DNA of 64,000 bases, from positions 124,001 through 188,000 of the forward strand of contig NZ_JACXYU010000008.1 of NCBI RefSeq assembly GCF_014779715.1. The letters are read 5' to 3'. A program made the position numbers and the translations under genes. Source of the DNA: Streptomyces chumphonensis. GTDB lineage: Bacteria > Actinomycetota > Actinomycetes > Streptomycetales > Streptomycetaceae. The notes below the pieces were generated by a model, which saw only the letters and a program-made list of their open reading frames with translations, did no database searches and had not been told where the DNA came from. Shown piece by piece: positions 52,996 to 61,353 of this stretch. How positions within the stretch are numbered: position 1 is the first letter of the stretch; every line of letters starts with the position of its first letter.

Positions 52996-54456
52996 TCAGC
53001 CCCGGTAGCCCTCCAGCAGCTTCAGCCACACCTCGCTCATCGTCGGGAACGCCGGTACCGCGTGCCAGAGCCGCTCGACGGGCACCTCGGCCGCGACGGC
53101 GACCGTCGCGGCGTGCAGCAGCTCGCTGACGCCGGGCCCGACGAACGTCACGCCCACCAGCACCTGGCGGTCCTCGTCGACGACCATGCGGGCGCGGCCC
53201 CGGTAGTCGTCACCGAAGAGGGAGGCGCCCGCGACGGCACCGAGGTCCTGGTCCACGGCCCGCACCCGCAGCCCGGCCGCCTCCGCCTGGGCCGCCGTGC
53301 GGCCCACCGACGCCGCCTCGGGATGGCAGAAGACGACCTGCGGGACGGCGTCGTGGTCGGCGGTGGCGGCGTGCGCGCCCCAGCGGTCGCTCTCCAGCAA
53401 CGGCACACCCGCCGCACGGGCGGCGATGGCGGCACCGGCGATACGGGCCTGGTACTTGCCCTGGTGGGTGAGGAGCGCGCGGTGGTTGACGTCGCCCACG
53501 CCGTACAGCCAGCCCCCACGCACTCCGCCGACGCGGCAGGAGTCGTCCACCTCCAGCCAGTCGCCGGGCCGCAGACCGACGGTGTCGAGGCCGATGTCGT
53601 CGGTGCGGGGCTCGCGCCCGGTGGCGAACAGGATCTCGTCGACCCGCAGCTCTCCCCCGTCGCGCAGCCGGACGCTGACCGGGCCGTCCGGGGCGGTCCG
53701 CGCCACCTCGGCCGCTTCGGTGCCCAGCCGCACGTCCACCCCGGCCCCCCGCAGCCCCTCGGTGACGTACTCCCCGACGAAGGGCTCCATCCGGTCCAGC
53801 ACGCCCGTGCCCCGGACGAGGAGGGTGACGGACGAGCCGAGCGCCTGCCAGGCCGAGGCCAGCTCGACGGCGACGGGCCCGCCCCCGACCACGGCCAGCG
53901 CGTCCGGCACGCGCGAGGCGGACGTCCCCTCCCGGTTGGTCCACGGCCGCACGCCCGCGTCGGGGCTCTCGCCACCGCTCCCGGCCCGCGCGAGTCCGGG
54001 GAGGCCGGGGAGCTTCGCCCGCGTCCCGGTGCAGACGGCGACCGCGTGCCGCGCGGTCAGCGTGCGCCGCCCACCGCGGGCGTCCTCGACCGTCACGCGC
54101 CGGGGGCCGTCGATGCGGCCGTGACCCCGCAGGAACTCCGCCCCGGTGGACTCGACCCACCGGACCTGTCCCGCGTCGTCCCAGTGCGCGACGAAGGAGT
54201 CGCGACGGGCGAGGACCGCGCCCGCGTCCAGCCGTCCCCCGGCGGCCTCGCGGGCTCCCGCCACGGCGCGCGCCTCGGCCAGGGCGGCGGGCGGGCGCAG
54301 CAGCGCCTTGCTGGGCATGCAGGCCCAGTACGAGCACTCGCCTCCGGCGCGTTCGTTCTCGACGAGCGCCACGGACAGGCCGGCCGCGCGAGCCCGGTCG
54401 GCGACGTTCTCACCGACCGGGCCCGCGCCCACCACAATCACATCGAAGTCGTCCAT
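52996..54456 (-). CDS. Flavin disulfide-reductase homologue (Lpd/mercuric reductase family)
   Basis: A 486-residue FAD/NAD(P) oxidoreductase: FAD motif VVGAGPVGENVADRA, redox-active C-x4-C in GGECSYWACMPSKAL, NAD motif VVGGGPVAVELASAW and the second FAD site YGVGDVNH. The C-terminal catalytic His-Glu motif of lipoamide dehydrogenase (HPT-SE) is changed to AFPTMSEV, so His is replaced by Phe. The substrate is therefore probably not lipoamide. The paralogous Lpd-like proteins of mycobacteria show the same change. ATG at 54456; single gene. Confidence 0.9.
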   Translation of the reverse strand: MDDFDVIVVGAGPVGENVADRARAAGLSVALVENERAGGECSYWACMPSKALLRPPAALAEARAVAGAREAAGGRLDAGAVLARRDSFVAHWDDAGQVRWVESTGAEFLRGHGRIDGPRRVTVEDARGGRRTLTARHAVAVCTGTRAKLPGLPGLARAGSGGESPDAGVRPWTNREGTSASRVPDALAVVGGGPVAVELASAWQALGSSVTLLVRGTGVLDRMEPFVGEYVTEGLRGAGVDVRLGTEAAEVARTAPDGPVSVRLRDGGELRVDEILFATGREPRTDDIGLDTVGLRPGDWLEVDDSCRVGGVRGGWLYGVGDVNHRALLTHQGKYQARIAGAAIAARAAGVPLLESDRWGAHAATADHDAVPQVVFCHPEAASVGRTAAQAEAAGLRVRAVDQDLGAVAGASLFGDDYRGRARMVVDEDRQVLVGVTFVGPGVSELLHAATVAVAAEVPVERLWHAVPAFPTMSEVWLKLLEGYRG

Positions 54457-54516
54457 TCCGCCATCATGGCCGCATCGGGCCCGTACTGCGGGGACGACCG
54501 CGCTGGTGACGGTCGC

Positions 54517-55434
54517 TCAGGCGGGCTGGGGCACCCGGGGCGGCCGCGTGTGCGCGGGCGCCGCCAGCTCCTCGGCGCCCTCCGGCACCGGGACGGCGGC
54601 GAAGATCCGGCTCTGCCGCTCGGCGAGTTCGGCCTTACGCTGCGGCGAGGTGCTGGGCAGCCGCTGCTCCTCGTAGAGCGGGTGCGTCACCGTCGCGGCC
54701 TGCTTGCCGGCCGGGGTGTGGAACTGGACCTCGTAGGTGTGACCCCACATGGGCTCCTTCCAGGCGGCGTTGACGCCCTGGTAGGTGGTGCGGTCCTTCC
54801 AGGTGTTGGCCCAGCGCACGTTCTCGTGTCCCCAGTCGACGAGCAGGTGCGAGGCCGTCCGGACGCCCTCGGTGTAGGCGTGGTCCTCCCACTGGAAGGT
54901 GTAGCGCACGGAGTCGTTGAGGTCGGCCAGGGCTTCGTGGACGGTCTGGTCGGGGTCGCCCGCCAACCAGGTGGCGATCTTGCGCTTCGTGGAGTCCTCG
55001 GACTTGAGCCGCTGGTCGAGACCGACGAGCTCCGCGCCCGTCCACGCGGCGACGGTGCGCAGCTGCGGGGTGAGGGTCTTCTCGGCCCGGGCCGCCTCGT
55101 CCAGGAACTCCTCGACGGCGGCGTTCTCCCGGGCGTCGAGGTGCAGGTCCCCCTGACGCCAGCCGCCCCCCTCGGCCGGTGCGGCCTCGGGCCGGGGTGC
55201 CGGGGTGGTGTCGATCGTGTCGGTGGGGCCGCCGACGGGCAGCGGCCCGGCCTTGAGCGCCGGGCCGAGCAGCGCGCCGGAGGCGGGGGTTCCGGCGGAA
55301 GCGGCCGGTGCGGCCAGGGCGGTGGCACCCGGAGCGGCGGTCAGGGCGAGGGCGGCTGCGAGGACGGCTCCGGCGACGGCGCGGGCGGCGGGGCGCAGCA
55401 GACCGGAGGTCGGGGCGGGGGACGGAGTAGTCAT
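54517..55434 (-). CDS. Secreted RelA-fold pyrophosphokinase (ATP nucleotide 3'-pyrophosphokinase type)
   Basis: A 305-residue exported protein: signal peptide about 1-42 (AVAGAVLAAALALTAAPGA), a Pro-rich linker, then about 190 residues with RelA/SpoT synthetase features. KRKIATWL and VRYTFQWEDHAYTEG precede YQGVNAAWKEP and YEVQFHTPAGKQAA, the counterpart of the EIQIRT motif with the catalytic Glu. Extracellular ATP nucleotide 3'-pyrophosphokinases of Streptomyces (S. morookaensis type) have this layout and transfer pyrophosphate from ATP to the 3' hydroxyl of purine nucleotides. Why a secreted enzyme does this is not settled. ATG at 55434; monocistronic. Confidence 0.82.
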   Translation of the reverse strand: MTTPSPAPTSGLLRPAARAVAGAVLAAALALTAAPGATALAAPAASAGTPASGALLGPALKAGPLPVGGPTDTIDTTPAPRPEAAPAEGGGWRQGDLHLDARENAAVEEFLDEAARAEKTLTPQLRTVAAWTGAELVGLDQRLKSEDSTKRKIATWLAGDPDQTVHEALADLNDSVRYTFQWEDHAYTEGVRTASHLLVDWGHENVRWANTWKDRTTYQGVNAAWKEPMWGHTYEVQFHTPAGKQAATVTHPLYEEQRLPSTSPQRKAELAERQSRIFAAVPVPEGAEELAAPAHTRPPRVPQPA

Positions 55435-55617
55435 CGGCGTACATCCCTACGGTGGGGAAGCAAGTGCGCCGCGTACAACTCCGCCCGCCGCCGTGGCGTC
55501 ACGGCCCGTCCCTCCGACGGGCGGTCAGCCCGACCTGAACGGCGGAGGGGCTGGGCGCCGCCGTGGCCGTGCCGGTTGCCGTGCCGTCGCCGTCTCCGTG
55601 GTGGGACGTGGGTGGGT

Positions 55618-55645
55618 GCCGCTGGTTTCACGTGAAACCAGCGGC
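55618..55645. promoter_or_regulatory. parS centromere site in a 28-bp perfect palindrome
   Basis: The Streptomyces parS consensus GTTTCACGTGAAAC is exact at 55625-55638. It is embedded in a perfect 28-bp palindrome because GCCGCTG flanks it symmetrically. ParB binds such sites around oriC, so the window is in the origin-proximal part of the chromosome. The extended palindrome lies 5 bases after the stop-side end of the ABC operon and may double as its terminator. Confidence 0.9.
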
Positions 55646-55650
55646 GCTTC

Positions 55651-56373
55651 TCACTCCTCGCCGGCCAGCGTCAGCACCTTGAGCCGCTGTCCCGCGTACC
55701 AGGTGCCCGCGACCGTCACGACGGCGATCAGGACGGCCGCCGGGCCGAGACTCACGTCGGCGTCGAGGCGAACGCCGCTGGCCACGACCTCGTCGGCCAC
55801 CGCCAGGCCCCACTGCTGCACGCTGAGGGTGCGGGCGCCGGGCATGAGCGAGCCGATCAGGGTCTCCCACAGCAGCGCGTACACCAGGCCGAAGACCACG
55901 GCGTGCCGGGTGACCGTGCCGAGCAGCAGGAACAGGGCGCTGTAGGCGAGGGAGGCGAACAGGGCGGCGAGGGCGAACGCGACGGCGATCTGCTGGTCGC
56001 CGCCGACGAGGATGAACCCGGCCAGCAGGACGGGCAGCGCGGAGAAGGCCATCGTCACGGCGACCGCCACGACGAGCTTGGTGACGATGATCGTCGGCCG
56101 CTTCACCGGCTTGGACAGCAGGTAGACGATGGAGCCGTCGTCGATCTCCGGTCCGATGGCCCCGGTGCCGGCGATGACGCCGATCAGGGGCACCATCGTG
56201 GCGAGGGCGAAGCCGCTGAGCAGGTTGACGGCGACGTCCTGGTCCGCGAGGTCCATCACGCGCACGACCGTGGCGATGAGGAGCAGCAGCGCGGGGAGCA
56301 CGGCCAGCAGGGCGGCCCGGCGGCGGCCGAGCAGCGCCCGGTAGGTGAGCCGGGCGACGGTGGGATCGTACAT
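55651..56373 (-). CDS. ABC-2 type permease (second pair)
   Basis: A 240-residue membrane protein with six hydrophobic segments (ALLAVLPALLLLIATVV, GFALATMVPLIGVIAGTGA, ALPVLLAGFILVGG and others). The EIDDGSIVYLLSKPVKR coupling segment is typical of ABC-2 exporters. It pairs with the ATPase gene 15 bases upstream. Last gene of a four-gene operon with two ATPases and two permeases; the exported substrate is unknown. Confidence 0.9.
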   Translation of the reverse strand: MYDPTVARLTYRALLGRRRAALLAVLPALLLLIATVVRVMDLADQDVAVNLLSGFALATMVPLIGVIAGTGAIGPEIDDGSIVYLLSKPVKRPTIIVTKLVVAVAVTMAFSALPVLLAGFILVGGDQQIAVAFALAALFASLAYSALFLLLGTVTRHAVVFGLVYALLWETLIGSLMPGARTLSVQQWGLAVADEVVASGVRLDADVSLGPAAVLIAVVTVAGTWYAGQRLKVLTLAGEE

Positions 56374-56388
56374 ATCGCGGGCTCCTAG

Positions 56389-57306
56389 CTAGGCCGAGAC
56401 GAGGTAGGCGAAGACGGACTCCAGCGACTCGTCCGAGGGCGAGACGGTCAGGAGCCTGATGTCGTGGGCACGGGCGATGCGCGGCAGTTCCCGCGTGAAG
56501 CGCGCGAAGTCGATCGCCTGGACGCGCAGGGCCCGTTCGTTCCAGTCGAGTTCGATGCCGGCCGTGGAGTCGTCGGCGATGAGGGCGGCGGCGAGGGCCC
56601 GGTCGTCCGTGGAGCGGACCAGGTAGCGGTGCGGCCGGTCGGTCATCAGACGGCGGATGCGCCGGAAGTCGCCACTGGCGGCGTGCCGCCCGGCGACGAT
56701 GACCTCGATGTGCGCGGCGAGCTGTTCGACCTCCTCCAGGATGTGGGAGGAGAACAGCACCGTGCGGCCCTCTTCGCCCATGCGCCGCAGCAGGGTCATG
56801 AGCTGCATGCGCTGGCGCGGGTCCATGCCGTTGAACGGCTCGTCGAGGAGCAGGACCGCCGGCTCGTGCACGAGCGCGGAGGCCATCTTGACGCGTTGCC
56901 GCATGCCCTTGCTGTAGGTGTCGATGCGCCGGTCCTGGGCGTACTCCATCTCGACGGTGGCCAGGGCGCGACGGGACGCGGCGCCGGGGTCCGGCAGGCC
57001 GTGCAGCTCGGCGTTGGCGCGGACGAACTCCTCGCCGGTGAGGAAGTCGTACATGCCCTCGCGCTCGGGCACGATGCCGATGTGCCGGTACACCCCCTCG
57101 TTGCGCCAGATCGTGGCGCCGTCGAGGGTGACGGTGCCGACGGAGGGGGCGAGGAATCCGGCCATCATGGAGATGAGGGTGGACTTGCCCGCGCCGTTGG
57201 GGCCGAGCAGGCCGGTGACGCCCGGTCCCACGTCCATCGTCACGTCGTTGACGGCGACGACGTTCCCGAACCAGCGTGAGACGTGGTCGATGCGGATCGT
57301 GGTCAC
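56389..57306 (-). CDS. ABC transporter ATPase (second pair)
   Basis: A 305-residue ATPase: Walker A GPNGAGKST, Q-loop region HIGIVPEREGMYDFLTG, signature YSKGMRQRVKMASAL, Walker B AVLLLDEPFNGMD and switch SSHILEEVEQ. A DUF4162-like C-terminal extension follows. The GTG at 57306 overlaps the stop of the permease before it (GTGA), so I rejected the longer frame from 57384. It powers export with the next permease. Confidence 0.94.
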   Translation of the reverse strand: MTTIRIDHVSRWFGNVVAVNDVTMDVGPGVTGLLGPNGAGKSTLISMMAGFLAPSVGTVTLDGATIWRNEGVYRHIGIVPEREGMYDFLTGEEFVRANAELHGLPDPGAASRRALATVEMEYAQDRRIDTYSKGMRQRVKMASALVHEPAVLLLDEPFNGMDPRQRMQLMTLLRRMGEEGRTVLFSSHILEEVEQLAAHIEVIVAGRHAASGDFRRIRRLMTDRPHRYLVRSTDDRALAAALIADDSTAGIELDWNERALRVQAIDFARFTRELPRIARAHDIRLLTVSPSDESLESVFAYLVSA

Positions 57307-58232
57307 AGTCCGGCCTTCCGGTAGCGGGCCATCAGGACGGCGTACGAGCCGGCCACGAGGGCGAGGACGAGGAGGAGGTAGCACAGGCCCGCCGCGTCGC
57401 TCGGGACGACACGGCCGGGGAAGTCGGAGGGCGCGCCGAGGAACTTCGCCTGGAAGCCGGACATCAGCGTGCCCGGTGAGGCCAGCCCGAGCCAGCCGAC
57501 GGCCGCCGTGCCGTCGCCCCCGCTCTCGGAGGCGATGAACTGCACGGTGGTCACGGCGAAGTAGGGGATCGTCAGCACCGCGATGATCGCGGCGACACCG
57601 AAGCCGCGGCGCGGGGTGAGGGCGGCGACGACGAGCCCGATCCCGGCGTAGACGAGGGAGAGCACGGCGACGGAGACCAGGCCCAGCGCGAGGTCGCGCG
57701 TCTGCTCGGCGAAGTCCAGCTCCCCCAGCAGCGCCCCGGCGTACAGCACCAGCAGGGGCACGGCCGTGAAGACGAACAGCGCCGCCGCCATGGCCGCGTA
57801 CTTGGCCAGGACGTAGTCGACGCGCTCGATGGGCCGGGAGAAGTACAGCGGCACGGTGCGGAAGCGCAGGTCCCGGGAGACGGACTGCGGGGCCATGGCC
57901 GCCAGGTAGAGGCCGATCACGGGCGCGAGGAAGGAGGCGTAGGCGCGGTAGTCCACCGGCAGTTCATCGACCCCGGTGGCGATGGCCACGGCCACGACGA
58001 CGAGGGCGGGCACGCACATGATCCCGAAGAGGAGCATCGGCGTGACCTTGGAGCGGGCGGACCGACCGAGCCCGTAGCCCCCGCGCAGGGACTGGGCGAA
58101 CAGCGAGCGGCGGGCGTAGCCCCGGCCGAGCCGGGCGCCCTCGTAGGAGCGGTAGCCGATGTTGTGGATGCTGGCGGCGTGCCCGGGGGTGTCGCTCGTG
58201 CCGCCGCCCGGGTGGGTGGGGTCAGCCTGCAT
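57303..58232 (-). CDS. ABC-2 type permease (first pair)
   Basis: A 309-residue permease with an N-terminal cytoplasmic part (IHNIGYRSYEGARLGRGYA, typical of this group) and six spans from about residue 65 on. RDLRFRTVPLYFSRPIER is the coupling loop. The start ATG at 58232 lies within the end of the upstream ATPase gene (11-base overlap). The stop overlaps the next ATPase start by four bases. Confidence 0.92.
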   Translation of the reverse strand: MQADPTHPGGGTSDTPGHAASIHNIGYRSYEGARLGRGYARRSLFAQSLRGGYGLGRSARSKVTPMLLFGIMCVPALVVVAVAIATGVDELPVDYRAYASFLAPVIGLYLAAMAPQSVSRDLRFRTVPLYFSRPIERVDYVLAKYAAMAAALFVFTAVPLLVLYAGALLGELDFAEQTRDLALGLVSVAVLSLVYAGIGLVVAALTPRRGFGVAAIIAVLTIPYFAVTTVQFIASESGGDGTAAVGWLGLASPGTLMSGFQAKFLGAPSDFPGRVVPSDAAGLCYLLLVLALVAGSYAVLMARYRKAGL

Positions 58233-59199
58233 GGCCGCTGCCTCCCTTCGTGTCGCTGTCGTGCTGCTGGAAGACCTCGGCGATGTGGTGCTGGCGCTGC
58301 TCCATGCGGACGAGGCCGAGGCCGAGGTCGGCGACGGCGTCCCGCACCAGGTCGTAGGTCTCCTCCCCGGCCACCTCGACGAGGAGGACGTGTCCGGCGC
58401 CCGGCAGGCCGCCCTCGGCGGAGGCCGGCCGCGCGGCGATCCCGGCGGTGGTGAGGGCGGCCAGGAGGGCCGCCCCGCCGTCGGGGTGGGCGTCGGTGTC
58501 GGTGACCTCGACGGCGAGCGCGGCCGTGGCCTGCGTGAAGTCGGAGGTCGACGAGGAGCGCAGGAGCCGTCCGCCGTCGACGACGACCACGTGGTCGCAG
58601 GTGCGCTCCAGCTCGCCGAGGAGGTGCGAGGTGACGAGGACGGAGATGCCGAAGTCGGTGTGGACGCGCCGGATGAGGTCGAGCATGTGGTCGCGGCCCA
58701 CCGGGTCGAGGCCGTTGGTCGGCTCGTCCAGCAGCACCAGGCGCGGATCGTGGACGAGGGCCTGCGCGAGTTTGACGCGCTGCTTCATGCCGGTGGAGTA
58801 GCCGCCCATCGGACGGTAGCGCTCCTCGTAGAGGCCCACGTGGCGCAGGGTGTCGGCGGTGCGTTCCCGGGCCGCCGTCGGGGGCAGCCCCGACATGCGC
58901 GCCATGTGGACGACGAACTCGGTGGCCGAGACGTCGGGCGGCAGGCAGTCGTGTTCGGGCATGTACCCGACCCGCTCCCGGATGGCCGGCCCTTCGGTGG
59001 CGACGTCCAGGCCGAGGACCCGGGCGTCCCCCTCGGTGGCCGGGGAGAGGCCGAGCAGGATCTTGATGAGTGTCGACTTGCCCGCGCCGTTGGCCCCCAC
59101 GAGGCCGGTGACGCCCGGGGTGATGTCGACGGTCAGGCGGTCGAGCGCGGTCACCCGGGGATACCGCTTGGTGAGGCTCTGGGTCACGATCACAGTCAC
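58222..59199 (-). CDS. ABC transporter ATPase (first pair)
   Basis: A 325-residue ATPase: Walker A GANGAGKSTLI, signature YSTGMKQRVKLAQAL, Walker B RLVLLDEPTNGLD and switch TSHLLGELE. A C-terminal ferredoxin-like extension follows (about 220-315). The GTG at 59199 gives the start TVIVTQSLTKRY; a very long frame upstream is antisense to other genes. First gene of the operon, with its promoter in the 276-base gap shared with the divergent hydrolase/SDR gene. Confidence 0.94.
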   Translation of the reverse strand: MTVIVTQSLTKRYPRVTALDRLTVDITPGVTGLVGANGAGKSTLIKILLGLSPATEGDARVLGLDVATEGPAIRERVGYMPEHDCLPPDVSATEFVVHMARMSGLPPTAARERTADTLRHVGLYEERYRPMGGYSTGMKQRVKLAQALVHDPRLVLLDEPTNGLDPVGRDHMLDLIRRVHTDFGISVLVTSHLLGELERTCDHVVVVDGGRLLRSSSTSDFTQATAALAVEVTDTDAHPDGGAALLAALTTAGIAARPASAEGGLPGAGHVLLVEVAGEETYDLVRDAVADLGLGLVRMEQRQHHIAEVFQQHDSDTKGGSGHAG

Positions 59200-59475
59200 G
59201 GGCCCGACGCTATCGGTGGTGTGGGGGCGTGGCGTCCGCCTCTGCGGTGGGACCCGTCTCCGCCTCAGGTCGGAGGCCGGCCCCACCGCTGGTAGGGCCG
59301 CCCCTGGTGTCGGCACCGCGCGAGGAGCGTTACCGCAGGTATCCACAGGTCTTTCGCGGCGCTGTCGCGCCGCCTTAGGGTGAAGCGGGATCGGCTCGGA
59401 CGGCGGCGTGCGCAGGCTCAGGCCGGCGGTGTCGGCGAGGGCGGGCCAGGGCGCACCGGGTGGAGGAGCAGCCGT

Positions 59476-61254
59476 ATGAGCAGCGAGGGCGGATCGCGGG
59501 CGGTCGCGCGGGAGCGGTGGGTCGTCAGGCCCGAAGGGGTGCGGCTGTGCGTCGCCGAGTTCGGCGACACCGGCCGGCCGACCGTCGTCCTCGTGCACGG
59601 CTATCCGGATTCCAAGGAGGTGTGGTCCCTGGTCGCCGAGCGGCTGGCGGACCGCTTCCACGTGGTGCTGTACGACGTGCGCGGGCACGGCCGGTCCAGC
59701 GCGCCCAGGCCCCTGCACGGCGGCTTCACCCTGGAGAAGCTCACGGACGACTTCCTCGCCGTGGCCGACGCCGTGAGCCCCGAGCGTCCGGTGCACCTCG
59801 TCGGACACGACTGGGGCTCGGTCCAGGGCTGGGAGTTCGCCACCGTGCCGCGCACCGAGGGCCGGATCGCCACCTTCACGTCCGTCTCCGGCCCGCTGAC
59901 GGACCACTTCGCGCTCTGGACGCGCGAGCGCCGGTCCCGGCCCACGCCCCGGCACACCATCCAGCTCGCCCGGCAGCGCGCCAAGTCGTGGTACATCGGC
60001 GTCCTGCACGTCCCCGACCTGCCGGAGCGGGTGCTCAGGGGGCCGCTCGGGCGCCGGGGCCCCGCCCTGCTGCGGCGCCTGGAGGGCCTGCCGGACGACG
60101 GCTACCCCACCGCCTCCTTCACCGACGACGCCGTGCACGGGGCCTGGCTCTACCGGGACAACATCGGGCCCCGGATGCGGCGTCCACGCGAGGACGCCGT
60201 CGCGCACGTGCCGGTGCAGCTCGTCGTCCCCACGCGTGACGCCTACCTGCACCCCTCCCTCTACGACGACCTGGACCGGTGGGCGCCCCGGCTCACGCGG
60301 CGGACGATCTCCGCGAAGCACTGGGTGCAGCGCACCCACCCGGACCAGCTCGCCCGGTGGATTGCCTCCCACGTCACCGCGCACGAGGACGCCGCGGCTC
60401 CCCGGCGGGTGGTGGCACCCGGCCCCCACTCCGACCGGTTCGGTGGCCGCCTCGTCCTGGTGACGGGCGCGGCCGGCGGCATCGGCCGGGCCGTGGCCCT
60501 GGCCTTCGCCGAGGCGGGGGCCCGCGTCGTCGCCGTCGACCGGGACGGCCCGGGGGCCGCCCGTACCGCCGAGACGGCCCGAATCGTGGGTGCGGAGGAG
60601 GCGTGGGCCGAGGAGGTCGACGTCGCCGACGAGCGGGCGATGGAGAAGCTGGCCGCCCGGACGGCGGACGAACACGGCGTCGTCGACGTCCTGGTCAACA
60701 ACGCCGGCGTGGGGCTGGCCGGCCCGCTGCTGGACACCACCACGGAGGACTGGCGGCGGCTGCTGGACGTCAACCTCTGGGGCGTGATCCACGGCAGCCG
60801 CCTCTTCGGCCGTCAGATGGCCGCGCGCGGCCAGGGCGGACACATCGTCACCATCGCCTCGGCAGCGGCCTTCCTGCCCTCGACGATGCTCCCCGCCTAC
60901 AGCACCTCCAAGGCGGCGGTGCTCATGCTCACGCAGTCCCTGCGCGCCGAACTGGCCGGGCGGGGCATCGGGGTGACCGCCGTCTGCCCCGGCATCGTCA
61001 ACACCGGCATCACCCGCACGTCCCGGTTCGCCGGGGTCGACGCCGCCGAGCAGCAGCGCCGCCGGGACCGGGCGGCCGGGCTCTACGCCCGGCGCGGCTA
61101 TCCGCCGGAGAAGGTGGCGGAGGCCGTCCTGCGGGCCGTCGTCCACAACCGCGCGGTCGTCCCGGTGACGCCGGAGGCGCGCCTCGTCCACGCCCTCTCC
61201 CGCCTCTCCCCCCGCCTCCTACGCGCCGTCGCACGCCTCAGTGATCGTCTGTGA
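59476..61254 (+). CDS. EphD-type fusion: alpha/beta hydrolase plus short-chain dehydrogenase
   Basis: A 592-residue two-domain enzyme. Residues 1-315 are an epoxide-hydrolase-like alpha/beta hydrolase with VLVHGYPDSKEVW and the aspartate nucleophile in GHDWGSV. Residues 325-592 are an SDR with VTGAAGGIGRAVALAFAEAG, NNAGVGLAG, serine in TIASAAAF and YSTSKAA (Y-x-x-x-K). Order and length match mycobacterial EphD, which acts on epoxidised or oxidised fatty acyl groups during mycolate modification. Streptomyces has no mycolates, so the substrate must differ. ATG at 59476 after GGAGGAG. Confidence 0.92.
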   Translation: MSSEGGSRAVARERWVVRPEGVRLCVAEFGDTGRPTVVLVHGYPDSKEVWSLVAERLADRFHVVLYDVRGHGRSSAPRPLHGGFTLEKLTDDFLAVADAVSPERPVHLVGHDWGSVQGWEFATVPRTEGRIATFTSVSGPLTDHFALWTRERRSRPTPRHTIQLARQRAKSWYIGVLHVPDLPERVLRGPLGRRGPALLRRLEGLPDDGYPTASFTDDAVHGAWLYRDNIGPRMRRPREDAVAHVPVQLVVPTRDAYLHPSLYDDLDRWAPRLTRRTISAKHWVQRTHPDQLARWIASHVTAHEDAAAPRRVVAPGPHSDRFGGRLVLVTGAAGGIGRAVALAFAEAGARVVAVDRDGPGAARTAETARIVGAEEAWAEEVDVADERAMEKLAARTADEHGVVDVLVNNAGVGLAGPLLDTTTEDWRRLLDVNLWGVIHGSRLFGRQMAARGQGGHIVTIASAAAFLPSTMLPAYSTSKAAVLMLTQSLRAELAGRGIGVTAVCPGIVNTGITRTSRFAGVDAAEQQRRRDRAAGLYARRGYPPEKVAEAVLRAVVHNRAVVPVTPEARLVHALSRLSPRLLRAVARLSDRL

Positions 61255-61353
61255 CACCGCGCGTCCCGCCGGACGGCACAGCGGGGATCCGCATGCGGCC
61301 GGACGGGGTGGGCAGGAGTGCGGGAGTTGGTCTCAAGCTCCAGGATGGGCCGC

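Noticed and set aside
59341-59350. GTATCCACA-like sequence before the hydrolase/SDR gene as a DnaA box
   Set aside because: Single imperfect copy without others nearby; chance is the simpler explanation.
58222-61191. A 989-residue minus-strand frame extending the ABC ATPase upstream
   Set aside because: The extra part is antisense to the hydrolase/SDR fusion, which has full family motifs. The ATPase starts at GTG 59199.
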